Below, in pieces: positions 1 through 8,684 of a stretch of 64,000 nucleotides of DNA. The first letter of the stretch is position 1, and each line of letters begins with the position of its first letter. The DNA is from CAZOWM01 sp964583615. GTDB taxonomy: Bacteria > Spirochaetota > B62-G9 > DRHN01. The notes beneath the pieces are model-generated. The model ran no database searches and had not been told where the DNA came from. It saw nothing but the letters and a program-made list of their open reading frames with translations. The DNA is taken from assembly GCA_964583615.1 (NCBI GenBank), contig CAZOWM010000002.1:1-64000 (forward strand), in the 5' to 3' direction. Both the position numbers and the translations under genes were made by a program.

Positions 1-68
1 CGAACCCTCATGAGGTCTCCCTCGCTGGATTTTGAGTCCAGTGCGTCTACCAGTTCCACCACTCCGGC
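1..68 (-). tRNA. tRNA-Leu (anticodon CAA), 3' end cut by the window edge
   Basis: Read on the minus strand, the segment starts with a seven-base acceptor strand GCCGGAG followed by TG. A leucine-type D arm comes next, then an anticodon arm with stem CTGGA/TCCAG around loop CTCAAAA, giving anticodon CAA. A long variable arm (GAGGGAGACCTC) follows, typical of class II tRNA-Leu, and then the beginning of the T arm. The remaining T arm and acceptor 3' strand lie outside the window. The tRNA 5' end is only about 8 bases downstream of a near-consensus -10 element, so its primary transcript would have almost no leader. It is divergent from leuS, whose enzyme charges it. Confidence 0.93.
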
Positions 69-76
69 CCGATGTA

Positions 77-105
77 TGTATACACACGCACTCCGGCAAA
101 GTCAA
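77..105 (-). promoter_or_regulatory. Promoter of tRNA-Leu
   Basis: On the minus strand TTGACT (100-105) is followed after exactly 17 bases by TATACA (77-82). Both are near the sigma-70 consensus. The predicted start, about position 70, is essentially the tRNA 5' end. Confidence 0.8.
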
Positions 106-138
106 GTCCTTTCCCCGGGCGCTCCTGGTGAAAAAAGT

Positions 139-167
139 TTGACCACCCCTTCACATTTGGTTACTAT
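139..167 (+). promoter_or_regulatory. Promoter of leuS
   Basis: TTGACC (139-144) and TACTAT (162-167) are separated by 17 bases. The predicted start, near 174, leaves a leader of only about 23 bases before leuS, too short for a T-box or attenuator. Confidence 0.7.
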
Positions 168-196
168 TCATACATTTATCAGATCGGGGTCATGAA

Positions 197-2794
197 ATGG
201 CGAAGGACATCTACCCCTTCGAAAAGATCGAGTCGCGATGGCAGAAGCACTGGGAGAAAAACGGCATCTTCAGCGTTCGAAGGGATGAAAAAAGGAATAA
301 ATTTTACTGTCTCGAAATGTTCCCGTACCCGTCGGGAAATATCCATATGGGACACGTGCGCAACTACTCTATCGGTGACGTGCTCGCAAGGTACAAGCGT
401 ATGAAAGGTTTCAATGTTCTACACCCTATCGGATGGGACTCATTCGGTCTTCCTGCAGAAAACGCTGCCATCGAGCGCGCGGTACACCCCGCCAAATGGA
501 CGGGCGAGAACATCACGAAGATGAAAAGCCAGCTCAGGCGACTCGGGTTCTCCTATGACTGGAACCGTGAGGTCGCCACTTACAAGCCTGAATACTACAG
601 GTGGAACCAGTGGATCTTTCTGGAAATGCTCAAAAGGGGGCTTGCCTACAAAAAAGAGGCTGCGGTAAACTTCTGCCCGAGCTGCAATACCGTGCTCGCC
701 AACGAGCAGGTCGAAAACGGCGCCTGCTGGCGATGCGGGAGCGAGGTTGTTCAGAAGAAGCTCTCACAGTGGTTTCTGAGAATCACCGACTACGCGGAAG
801 AGCTCCTCGAGTGCCTGGAAGTTCTCTCGGAGTGGCCGGAGCGCGTAAAACTGATGCAGAAGAATTGGATCGGGAAAAGCGTCGGTGTTTCTGTACGCTT
901 CTCCCTCGACGGAGAGAATTTTCCCATCTTTACCACACGGCCTGATACGATATTCGGCGTCACCTTCATGGCTATTGCGCCGGAGCATCCGATCATCGAA
1001 CGCATCATCAGGGAGGCGGGAAACGGGGAGCTGAGAGCATTCGTTGAAAAGGTCGGGCGTGAGGACAAGATCAAGCGTTCAAGCGAGGACTACGTAAAGG
1101 AGGGGATGTTCAGCGGAAAATACGTGAAAAACCCCCTCAACGGCGAGGAGGTTCCGCTGTACATCGCTAATTTCGTGCTCATGGAATACGGGAGCGGTGC
1201 GATCATGGCGGTTCCCGCGCACGACCAGCGCGACTTCGAATTCGCAAAACAGTACGGTCTTCCGATCAGGGTCGTGATTCAGAACAGGGAACACTCACTC
1301 GAAGCACGGACCATGACCGAGGCATACGTCGAGGACGGGTTCAATGTGGACTCCGGCCCCATTACCGGGCTCTCCAACAGGGAGGGTATGGAAAAGATCA
1401 CCTCCTACATCGAGGAAAAGGGGTATGGAAACCGAGAGGTGAACTACCGCCTGAAGGACTGGCTCATCTCGCGTCAGCGCTACTGGGGGACGCCCATTCC
1501 CGTCATTTACTGTGACCGCTGCGGGGTCGTGCCTGTACCGGAACACGATCTGCCGGTCATCCTTCCGGAAGACGTGATGTTTTCGGAAAAGGAAAATCCG
1601 TTGAAAACCAACGAGCAGTTTCTCCACACGTCCTGTCCCTCCTGCGGTGCGCGGGCGATCAGGGAAACAGACACCATGGACACGTTCATCGACTCCTCCT
1701 GGTATTTCGAACGCTACTGCTCACCCTCGCACACGGCCGCCCCGTTCGACGCCCGGGACGCTCAGTACTGGATGAATGTGGACCAGTACATAGGAGGCAT
1801 CGAGCACGCGATTCTTCACCTCCTGTATGCGCGGTTTTTTACGAAGTTCCTCCGTGACATCGGGCTCGTTCACTCAGACGAGCCTTTCGAGCGCCTTCTC
1901 ACGCAGGGTATGGTGACAAAGGAAACCTATTTTTGCGAAAATCACGGTTATCTTCTGCCTTCGGAAATCGATGGGGGCCGGTGCAGCAGGTGCGGTTCTG
2001 TGGCAACAGTGGGCAGAATTGAGAAGATGTCGAAGTCGAAAAAGAATGTCGTCGACCCCGATGAAATCGTAAAAAAATACGGCGTAGATACCACGAGGCT
2101 CTTCATCCTCTTTGCGTCACCTCCTGAAAAAGACCTCGAGTGGTCGGAAAGCGGCGTCGAGGGTGCCTTTCGGTTTCTCAACAGGGTATACCGCCTTATC
2201 ACCCCTCTGACAGGGCTGTTTAGAGAAAAACGCGATGCTGTTGAACAGTATGAAAAACAGGTTCTTGCAGCTGAGGAATACGGCGGGCCCGAAAAAGAGA
2301 TTCTCTTCGTCATAAACAAGACCATCAAAAAGGTCACTGAGGACATAGAGGTCCGTTTTCACCTCAACACCGCGATATCGGCAATCATGGAAATGGTCAA
2401 TTACTACTACACCATCGATGTTGATAAGATAAAAAGTAAAGAGCCGCGGACCCTCGCCTTTCTCTACGGGCTGAAAACGATCATCGTGCTTCTCTCACCC
2501 TTTGTTCCTCACATCGCCGAGGAGCTCTGGCACGGGATGGGTTATAACCGACCGCTTTTTCATGAGAAGTGGCATTCGTTCAACGCGCGGCTCGCAAAAC
2601 AGGAGACCGTTATCCTCGTGATTCAGGTAAACGGCAAACTCAGGGACCGCATTGAAGTGGAGCGGGATTCCAGGGAGGACACGCTCAAGGAACTCGCACT
2701 GAAGAGCGAGAAGGTGCGGAAGTTCACGGAGGGAAAACGCATCCGCAAGGTCATTGTGGTACCGAACAAACTGATGAATATCGTGGCAAACTGA
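197..2794 (+). CDS. leuS: Leucyl-tRNA synthetase
   Basis: This class I aminoacyl-tRNA synthetase attaches leucine to tRNA-Leu in the cytoplasm and hydrolyses mischarged tRNA in its CP1 editing domain. At 865 residues it has the usual bacterial length. Visible motifs are the HMGH version of the HIGH signature near residues 50-53, a zinc-ribbon pair CPSC...CWRC near 158-181, the editing-site segments TTRPDT and GSGAIMAVPAHD, and KMSKS at 610-614. A second Cys/His cluster (C-x2-NH...C-x2-C) lies about 20-30 residues before KMSKS, where the leucine-specific insertion usually sits. ATG 197 is preferred because GGGGT lies just upstream; an out-of-frame ATG at 192 opens only a short shadow frame. 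The gene has its own promoter and is divergent from its cognate tRNA gene. Confidence 0.98.
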   Translation: MAKDIYPFEKIESRWQKHWEKNGIFSVRRDEKRNKFYCLEMFPYPSGNIHMGHVRNYSIGDVLARYKRMKGFNVLHPIGWDSFGLPAENAAIERAVHPAKWTGENITKMKSQLRRLGFSYDWNREVATYKPEYYRWNQWIFLEMLKRGLAYKKEAAVNFCPSCNTVLANEQVENGACWRCGSEVVQKKLSQWFLRITDYAEELLECLEVLSEWPERVKLMQKNWIGKSVGVSVRFSLDGENFPIFTTRPDTIFGVTFMAIAPEHPIIERIIREAGNGELRAFVEKVGREDKIKRSSEDYVKEGMFSGKYVKNPLNGEEVPLYIANFVLMEYGSGAIMAVPAHDQRDFEFAKQYGLPIRVVIQNREHSLEARTMTEAYVEDGFNVDSGPITGLSNREGMEKITSYIEEKGYGNREVNYRLKDWLISRQRYWGTPIPVIYCDRCGVVPVPEHDLPVILPEDVMFSEKENPLKTNEQFLHTSCPSCGARAIRETDTMDTFIDSSWYFERYCSPSHTAAPFDARDAQYWMNVDQYIGGIEHAILHLLYARFFTKFLRDIGLVHSDEPFERLLTQGMVTKETYFCENHGYLLPSEIDGGRCSRCGSVATVGRIEKMSKSKKNVVDPDEIVKKYGVDTTRLFILFASPPEKDLEWSESGVEGAFRFLNRVYRLITPLTGLFREKRDAVEQYEKQVLAAEEYGGPEKEILFVINKTIKKVTEDIEVRFHLNTAISAIMEMVNYYYTIDVDKIKSKEPRTLAFLYGLKTIIVLLSPFVPHIAEELWHGMGYNRPLFHEKWHSFNARLAKQETVILVIQVNGKLRDRIEVERDSREDTLKELALKSEKVRKFTEGKRIRKVIVVPNKLMNIVAN

Positions 2795-2896
2795 TCAACT
2801 GAAAAGACTCCGCAGTAATGAGGCCGAGGCTTGTAAAAAATTGTACTTTAATAGTATCGTAGTACATTCCGATTTTTCTGTGGAGGATTCGATTCT

Positions 2897-4213
2897 ATGG
2901 GGATAACAGTGGCAAAGTTTGGGGGAACCTCGCTTGCGGACGCGCAGCAGATCCGAAAGGTGAGGGCAATCGTTCAATCTGATACGAACCGCCGTTATGT
3001 GGTGCCGTCTGCTCCGGGAAAACGCAACAACAGGGACAGGAAGATCACCGATCTTCTCTATCTCTGCCATGCCCATGTGAAGCAGAACGTCCCGTTTGAC
3101 GAAGTGTTTTCCATAATCGAAGACCGCTACCTCAGCATCATCCGTGAACTCGACCTGCGCCTGGATCTCAGGCCCGATCTCGAAGAAGTGAAACGGCAGA
3201 TCTCCGCGGGTGCATCAGCGGACTACACTGCAAGCAGAGGGGAATATCTCACCGGCATCATCCTTTCTGAACTCCTGGGCTACGACCTTGTGGATCCCTA
3301 CGAGATCGTTTTTTTCAACGACTCCGGAAGGCTTGACGAAAAACGCACACAGGCCGCAATAGAAAAACATCTCGCCCTGCACGAACGGGCCGTGATACCG
3401 GGTTTCTACGGGCGCACGCATGATGAAAAGATAAAGACCTTTCCCCGCGGCGGGTCGGATATCACCGGTGCGATCATCGCGCGGGGAGTCCATGCAGAGG
3501 TGTATGAAAACTGGACCGACGTGTCCGGGCTTCTCATGGCGGATCCGAATATCGTCACACACCCCCGTCCCATCGATACGGTCACCTACAAGGAGCTCAG
3601 AGAGCTTGCGTACATGGGCGCCCACGTACTGCACGACGAGGCCATTTTTCCCGTGCGCGAGGCCGGAATCCCGGTAAAAATCAAGAACACGAACCGCCCG
3701 GACGACCCGGGAACACTCATCGTGCAGGACGCAGACCCCATCACGCACACGGGGACCATCACCGGCATTGCGGGGAAAAAGGAGTTTACCGTCCTCACAA
3801 TCGAAAAAGCGCTGATGAACGCCGAAATCGGCTATGGCAGAAGGCTTCTCTCAATCCTCGAGGTAAACGGCATCTCATTCGAGCACATGCCTTCGAGCAT
3901 CGACACAATCTCTCTCGTCGTCTCGGATGCCCAAATCAAGCACAAACTCGACAAGGTCATACAGGAAATCAAGGCTGAATGCAATCCCGACTCCGTGGAG
4001 GTATACCCGAACATGGCGCTCATCGCAACCGTGGGGAGGGGAATGGCATACACGCCGGGAATCGCCGCAAAACTCTTTTTAGCGCTCGGGAACAACGGCA
4101 TCAATGTCCGCATGATCGACCAGGGATCCAGCGAAATCAACATCATCGTCGGAATAGAAATAGACGATTTCGAAAAAGCGGTGTGCGTCATCTACAATAC
4201 ATTTGTTCGGTAG
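2897..4213 (+). CDS. lysC: Aspartate kinase
   Basis: Phosphorylates aspartate, the first step toward lysine/diaminopimelate, threonine and methionine. The 438-residue protein opens with the kinase signature VAKFGGTS. It has the conserved SAPGK and KITDLL segments, an RGGSDITGA nucleotide/substrate loop, and a C-terminal part from about residue 300 that reads as paired ACT domains, expected to bind a feedback amino acid. A GGAGG ribosome-binding site lies upstream of ATG 2897. The 102-base gap after leuS is AT-rich and contains TTGTAC-16-TACATT (2841-2868), a possible separate promoter. lysA, the last lysine enzyme, is 27 kb away, so the pathway is dispersed. Which end product inhibits the enzyme cannot be read from the sequence. 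Confidence 0.95.
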   Translation: MGITVAKFGGTSLADAQQIRKVRAIVQSDTNRRYVVPSAPGKRNNRDRKITDLLYLCHAHVKQNVPFDEVFSIIEDRYLSIIRELDLRLDLRPDLEEVKRQISAGASADYTASRGEYLTGIILSELLGYDLVDPYEIVFFNDSGRLDEKRTQAAIEKHLALHERAVIPGFYGRTHDEKIKTFPRGGSDITGAIIARGVHAEVYENWTDVSGLLMADPNIVTHPRPIDTVTYKELRELAYMGAHVLHDEAIFPVREAGIPVKIKNTNRPDDPGTLIVQDADPITHTGTITGIAGKKEFTVLTIEKALMNAEIGYGRRLLSILEVNGISFEHMPSSIDTISLVVSDAQIKHKLDKVIQEIKAECNPDSVEVYPNMALIATVGRGMAYTPGIAAKLFLALGNNGINVRMIDQGSSEINIIVGIEIDDFEKAVCVIYNTFVR

Positions 4214-4256
4214 ACGAAACCCGTTGGTTTTTTCACCGCACAGGACGCACGCACGG

Positions 4257-4718
4257 TCACTCGGTCAATTTTACGATCTTCGGGACGACGAGCCGCTGGT
4301 AGTCCTTGAACGACAGCCTGATCAGCTCAGTGTGTGAACCTGCATTGAAGACGATTTCTTCGTCTTCTGCGAGGCGCAGGTCTGCAAAAACCTCCATGTC
4401 GTAAAGGTTTCCGAAAGGCGGCATCGCCCCCGGTGCACACCCCGGAAAGCGTTCCTGAAACTCTGCTTCATCGGCGAGTGAAACGTCCCGCGCACCCACG
4501 GCTTCTTTGAGCCGCTTCATGTCGATTCTGTAGTTTGCCGGAAGCACCGCCATTGCCATTTTCCCCTTTATTTTAACGATGACGGTTTTTGCAAGTTCCT
4601 TCCCCTGGATATGCGCAGAAGCGGCAATTTCCTGTGCAGTGTACGCCAGTGAGTGCTTTATGCTCACATACTTGATGTGATTGCTGTCGAGATACTTCTT
4701 CAACGTTTCGACCGGCAT
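4257..4718 (-). CDS. YbaK/ProX-family aminoacyl-tRNA deacylase
   Basis: A 153-residue single-domain protein of the YbaK/EbsC/ProXp family. These enzymes hydrolyse wrongly charged aminoacyl-tRNAs (for example Ala- or Cys-tRNA-Pro) in trans. Supporting features are the N-terminal helix-rich start, the conserved lysine-containing stretch GKELAKTVIVK, and the GAMPPFGN loop characteristic of the active-site region. It is convergent with lysC and directly downstream of the rhodanese gene (24 bases), so those two may be co-transcribed. Substrate specificity within the family cannot be assigned from the motifs seen. Confidence 0.88.
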   Translation of the reverse strand: MPVETLKKYLDSNHIKYVSIKHSLAYTAQEIAASAHIQGKELAKTVIVKIKGKMAMAVLPANYRIDMKRLKEAVGARDVSLADEAEFQERFPGCAPGAMPPFGNLYDMEVFADLRLAEDEEIVFNAGSHTELIRLSFKDYQRLVVPKIVKLTE

Positions 4719-4742
4719 GCCTGTTCCCTCCTTTTGTATGGA

Positions 4743-5204
4743 TTATTTCACAAAAGGATACCCCTTTTTCCCCCAGGTCATAAAGCCTCCATCCATGTTG
4801 TACACTTCGTTAAAATTAAGGCGTTTCATCACCGCAAGTGTACTTCTGCTCCGCCCACCGGACCTACAGTACTCCAGGTAAATCCTGTCCCTGTCGAGAG
4901 CGTCGAGCTCTTTTTCGAAGTCGTCACTGTAAAAATCGATGTTGACCGCGTTTTCGAGATGTCCCGCCTCGTACTCCTCTGGGGTTCGAACATCGAGGAT
5001 GACAAACTCGGGATTATCCTTGTGCTCTTCAATGAGTCGAGCTGCCTCTTCTACGGTAATCGTCTCATATATACGGGTAGCTAAACCGTGCTCACCCTGC
5101 GAATAAAAGGCGAACAGGAAAACCCAGATGAAAAAAAACAAAGACACCACCCATCTGAGAGTCAAAGTACGCGCATTCACTATTGTAAGCTCCTTTCCGT
5201 CCAT
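4743..5204 (-). CDS. Membrane-anchored single-domain rhodanese
   Basis: The protein has one N-terminal membrane helix (about residues 18-33, WVVSLFFFIWVF core) followed by a rhodanese domain. The domain includes LDVRTPEEYEAGHL and the active-site loop CRSGGRS with its cysteine at about residue 113. Family members carry sulfane sulfur on this cysteine; here the domain should face the periplasm, though topology is inferred. The reading frame stays open to an ATG at 5297 that overlaps the patatin gene. I chose ATG 5204 because GGGAG lies just before it and because this gives a normal signal-anchor. A TATATT/TTATAG -10-like stretch sits immediately upstream, suggesting its own promoter. Confidence 0.82.
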   Translation of the reverse strand: MDGKELTIVNARTLTLRWVVSLFFFIWVFLFAFYSQGEHGLATRIYETITVEEAARLIEEHKDNPEFVILDVRTPEEYEAGHLENAVNIDFYSDDFEKELDALDRDRIYLEYCRSGGRSRSTLAVMKRLNFNEVYNMDGGFMTWGKKGYPFVK

Positions 5205-5280
5205 ATTCTCCCATCTATAAATAATATAGGCTCTCCGCTGGCGCCCAGCAATCTGTTTCACCCTCCTCATTTCACGTGCC

Positions 5281-6330
5281 TCATTCGTTGATTCCAAGCA
5301 TCTGTCTCGCCTTTTGGAGGTCCTTGTTTGTTTCCGCCAGGAACTCTTCGCCCTCGAGCTGGCTTTGTATTGCTGTGTACGCCTTTTGCATCGCGTGGGG
5401 AATCTTTTCGAAATCGGTGAGCCCGATGTCGTAGCATCTGGGCTTCACAAGAACGACGTGAGACCCCTTGCGGGGGCGGTGTACCCTGAGCATGCTCGAG
5501 CGGTCGAGGGCCTTCCCCAGTATTCCCACGGCAAAGAGGATCATATCGTGGGGCCTGACGTGTTCGATCTGCTGGAGTGCATCCCCCGCGTATCCGAGGT
5601 TCACTGCGAGTATTGCGAGGTTTTTTTCATAAAATCGCCGCTGTTTCTGCCAGTCCTCGTATGCGCAGACGATGGGAAGGTGCTCGACCACACCACCGTC
5701 TATGTAATAACACCCGTTGACTTTTTTTGCGGGGAACACGCCGGGGATGGCGATGGACGCAACGATCGCATCACTGAGAGAAACATCCGGGGTTTCTTCT
5801 GTGGAGAACACCGCCTTGGAGCTTGTCCCCGCATCACACAGCGTTCCGGGCCCCACATTGAACGCCACGGCGGAAAACGGAATTTTCAGATCTCCCATAC
5901 GCGGCACGCTTCCGAACATCTCGGTGAGCCTGCGGGTGATGAACTTTTCGATCCGTGCTCCGTCGTAAATCGAAGTGGCAGCCGTTGTTGTGCGAATACA
6001 CGAGCGGAGCTCGCTTTTCAGCACCCGGAACAGCATGTGACGCGACCCTCTTCCGAACAGGTCGTCCGGATTCTTCAGCGTGTTCACTGCGTTTGTGAGC
6101 TGCCGGGAGCTCATTCCCGCAGCATACAGCCCGCCAACCACCGAACCGGCCGATGTCCCGTACACTCTCTCGACACTGATTCCGAGCTCTTCAATGATGC
6201 GAATGATTGCGATATGGCACACGAGCGCGAGCCCTCCACCCGAGAGGGCGAGATATACCCTCTTGTTCCGTATGAAATCAATAAATGGCCTAAACCGCTC
6301 ATCAACGGCTTTGTTTTTTTGGGCATACAT
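5281..6330 (-). CDS. Patatin-like phospholipase
   Basis: A predicted lipid acyl hydrolase of the patatin/RssA class, 349 residues. The oxyanion-hole glycines SGGG are at residues 30-33, the nucleophile elbow GTSAGS has its serine at residue 60, and the second catalytic element is the aspartate of YIDGG near residue 216. The segment after the oxyanion hole reads LALVCH rather than the common ARGxxH. No signal peptide is seen, so a cytoplasmic or peripheral membrane protein is most likely. GAGGAG lies upstream of ATG 6330. The gene is divergent from the YgjP-like gene and upstream of the rhodanese. The physiological substrate is unknown. Confidence 0.92.
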   Translation of the reverse strand: MYAQKNKAVDERFRPFIDFIRNKRVYLALSGGGLALVCHIAIIRIIEELGISVERVYGTSAGSVVGGLYAAGMSSRQLTNAVNTLKNPDDLFGRGSRHMLFRVLKSELRSCIRTTTAATSIYDGARIEKFITRRLTEMFGSVPRMGDLKIPFSAVAFNVGPGTLCDAGTSSKAVFSTEETPDVSLSDAIVASIAIPGVFPAKKVNGCYYIDGGVVEHLPIVCAYEDWQKQRRFYEKNLAILAVNLGYAGDALQQIEHVRPHDMILFAVGILGKALDRSSMLRVHRPRKGSHVVLVKPRCYDIGLTDFEKIPHAMQKAYTAIQSQLEGEEFLAETNKDLQKARQMLGINE

Positions 6331-6378
6331 GAAAAAAATCTCCTCTTCACGGACAGATATTGGCTATTTTACCATATT

Positions 6379-7101
6379 ATGCAAAAAAATCCTCAAAAGA
6401 GCGAAAAGATGGACCGTGTGCGCTACAAGAACACCCACATCTACTACACCCTGAAATACACGAAGAGGAAAAAGACGATCGGCATAAAGATCATCGACAG
6501 GCGCACGGTCGTCGTTCATTCTCCGCACGGCCTTTCGCGGGCACACATCGAGTCGCTCATCATGAAAAAGGGGGAATGGATTCTGCGGCACAGCGCAGAA
6601 CAACAGCGCGCATGCGAAAGCATCTCAGAAGAAGAGGGGATCCTCTACCTCGGCTCCCGGCTGAAACTGATGCCTGTGGCAGGGCGCTCCCACGGCACGC
6701 CTCCCCGTGCACAGGTGAAGGGAAATACCCTTTTCATCCCGGAAAGCGCGGACAATCTGAGGGAGAGCATCATTGCTTTTCTCAGGAGCGAGGCGCAAAA
6801 AATCGTGGAAGAGAGGGTGGGCTTTTTTTCTTTAAAAATGAATGTGCGCCCTCTGAAAGTGCTCATCAAGAAAAACCGCTCTATCTGGGGAAGCTGCACA
6901 TCAAAAAAGACCCTGAATTTTACCTACAGAATCGTGATGGCGCCTCCGGAAATCATCGACTATGTGGTCGTGCACGAGCTCGCACACCTCGTCACAATGA
7001 ACCACTCGAAGCAGTTCTGGGAACTGGTCGCACGCTATATCCCGGAAGTGCAGAAAAAACGAAAGTGGCTCAGGGAAAATGAAACCAGGCTCAGGCTGTG
7101 A
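6379..7101 (+). CDS. YgjP/SprT-like metal-dependent hydrolase domain protein
   Basis: A protein of about 240 residues ending in a zincin-like domain. It has the HELAH motif at residues 199-203, a downstream HSKQFW segment supplying the likely third metal ligand, and the typical RSIWGSC motif before the HELAH helix. This is the DUF45/YgjP family, whose members are presumed metalloproteases; no substrate is known. The reading frame is open far upstream across the antisense patatin gene, but that is a shadow. ATG 6379 has no Shine-Dalgarno and lies 8 bases after TATTTT, while ATG 6409 is a second possible start. It is convergent with dusB. Confidence 0.85.
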   Translation: MQKNPQKSEKMDRVRYKNTHIYYTLKYTKRKKTIGIKIIDRRTVVVHSPHGLSRAHIESLIMKKGEWILRHSAEQQRACESISEEEGILYLGSRLKLMPVAGRSHGTPPRAQVKGNTLFIPESADNLRESIIAFLRSEAQKIVEERVGFFSLKMNVRPLKVLIKKNRSIWGSCTSKKTLNFTYRIVMAPPEIIDYVVVHELAHLVTMNHSKQFWELVARYIPEVQKKRKWLRENETRLRL

Positions 7102-7206
7102 CCCCTCGTCCTGGGTACACCTTTTGGAAGTATCTGATATGAACACACGACGCACCGCCTCAAGCGCGTATGCGCAAAGAGCCTGAAACGGCTGCGCATG
7201 GAAGTC

Positions 7207-8190
7207 TCAGCGCAGAAGCGATGAGATCGTGTCCTCCATTTCCTGTTTCGAGGAAGCACCGAAAAAGCTGCCCTTTTTCCCCGAAATCGATGGAATACCC
7301 CTGAGGTACCGGTGGATATGCCGCTTCGCCTCCCTCACTCCGCGCAGCTCTCCCTTCGCAGCGATGATCATGTGCAGATGCTCGAGCGCGCACGCCACCC
7401 GTTCCTCCACCGTGGGAACCGCCATTTCCGGAAAATCCGGGTAGCACTCGAGCGCCCTGACGCTTTCCCTGATGATCCACAGGTTTCCGATTGCCGCCCG
7501 CCCGATCATAACCGCATCGCACCCGGTTTCCGCGATCATCCGCACCGCGTCCGCCGGTGAACGGATGTCCCCGTTGCCGCACACCGGTATCTGGAGCGCA
7601 TCCTTTACCCTTCCGATGTACTCCCAGCGTGCGTGCCCCCTGTATTTGTCGTGTGCGGTTCTCGCGTGCACGGAAAGCAGACACGCTCCCGCTTCCTGTG
7701 CCGCACGTGCGTTTTCGAGCACATTTATGGTGTCCTCAGTAAAGCCGAGACGAATTTTCACGCTTACCGGATACACAGACGCGTCCACACACACCTTTAC
7801 GAGCCTGTAAAAGCGGTCAGGGTCTCCAAGCAATCCGGCCCCGGCTCCCGTCTTGAGCACCTTTTTCACCGAGCAGCCGCCGTTAATGTCAATGAGATCC
7901 GCGGGGTATGAGCTGCAGATGGATACTGCAGTACTCATGATTTCCTCATTCGCACCGAACACCTGAATCCCCGCAGGCCGCTCCCTTTTCGTCACCTTCA
8001 GGAGGTCGATCGTCTTCGTGCTGCTGTTCGCAATACCGTGCGCGCTGACCATCTCTGTAAAGGTCAGGCCTGCTCCGAATCTGCGGCCGAGAATACGATA
8101 GGTTGTGTCGCCGATTCCTGCGAGGGGGGCGAGAAAAACGTTGTTCTCAGTGGAGAAGTTTCCGATGCGAACGCGCTTTAAAAGGGACAT
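7207..8190 (-). CDS. dusB: tRNA-dihydrouridine synthase, DusB-like
   Basis: A flavoenzyme that reduces uridines in the D loop of tRNAs, 327 residues. The TIM-barrel start FLAPLAGIGD, the catalytic-cysteine segment DINGGCSVKKV, the phosphate-binding GNGDI loop and the GRAAIGNLW motif identify the Dus family. The usual sequence around the catalytic cysteine is NMGCP; here it is NGGCS, with the cysteine kept and the neighbouring proline replaced by serine. The gene starts 11 bases after ispF and should be the third gene of an ispD-ispF-dusB operon. Confidence 0.94.
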   Translation of the reverse strand: MSLLKRVRIGNFSTENNVFLAPLAGIGDTTYRILGRRFGAGLTFTEMVSAHGIANSSTKTIDLLKVTKRERPAGIQVFGANEEIMSTAVSICSSYPADLIDINGGCSVKKVLKTGAGAGLLGDPDRFYRLVKVCVDASVYPVSVKIRLGFTEDTINVLENARAAQEAGACLLSVHARTAHDKYRGHARWEYIGRVKDALQIPVCGNGDIRSPADAVRMIAETGCDAVMIGRAAIGNLWIIRESVRALECYPDFPEMAVPTVEERVACALEHLHMIIAAKGELRGVREAKRHIHRYLRGIPSISGKKGSFFGASSKQEMEDTISSLLR

Positions 8191-8201
8191 TTCATGTCCT
8201 G

Positions 8202-8684
8202 CTATTCAGGCACGAGGCTTACAACGGCCTGAACCAGTATTCCTTCTCCCCGCCCGAATGCAGTGAGCCCCTCCCCCGATGTGTAGGTGATCCCGATATT
8301 TTTTTCATCGAGAAAGGTGAGCGTTGCGATCGATCGTTTGATTTTTTTGTTGATTTCCGGGGGAATGAAAGGCCTTTTTGCCTCGATCATTATACCGATG
8401 TTGCTGACGCGATACCCTAAAGCTTTCACCATATCGAGGGCGATGGGAAGATATTTTCTGCTATCCCTTATCCCCTTGGCAAACAGTGGATCCACATAAT
8501 ATCCGATGGATTCTCCCCCGCATGCCTGGCTGAGGGCATTGAACAGCGCATGGAGGATTACATCTCCGTCGGAGTTCGCCTCGAGACCTCCCTCGCTGCT
8601 CAGCTGAACTCCTCCGAGCACGAGTGGTTTGGCGCCGCTCTCATCGAATCGATGGCTGTCGCTCCCGAATCCTACTCGTACCAA
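8202..8684 (-). CDS. ispF: 2-C-methyl-D-erythritol 2,4-cyclodiphosphate synthase
   Basis: MEP-pathway cyclase forming the cyclic diphosphate intermediate of isoprenoid synthesis. At 160 residues it is full length. It has the metal-binding GSDSHRF segment near the N terminus, the conserved LGG, SDGDVILHAL segment and the C-terminal EGLTAFGRGEG. The start is TTG at 8684, with GGGAG upstream. It overlaps the end of ispD by 13 bases, which indicates translational coupling. Confidence 0.97.
   Translation of the reverse strand: MVRVGFGSDSHRFDESGAKPLVLGGVQLSSEGGLEANSDGDVILHALFNALSQACGGESIGYYVDPLFAKGIRDSRKYLPIALDMVKALGYRVSNIGIMIEAKRPFIPPEINKKIKRSIATLTFLDEKNIGITYTSGEGLTAFGRGEGILVQAVVSLVPE

Noticed and set aside
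168..196. T-box or attenuator before leuS
   Set aside because: The predicted leader is only about 23 bases; no antiterminator or T-box sequence fits.
5314..6378. Long plus-strand frame joined to the YgjP-like gene
   Set aside because: It is the antisense shadow of the patatin gene; the real protein begins at 6379 or 6409.
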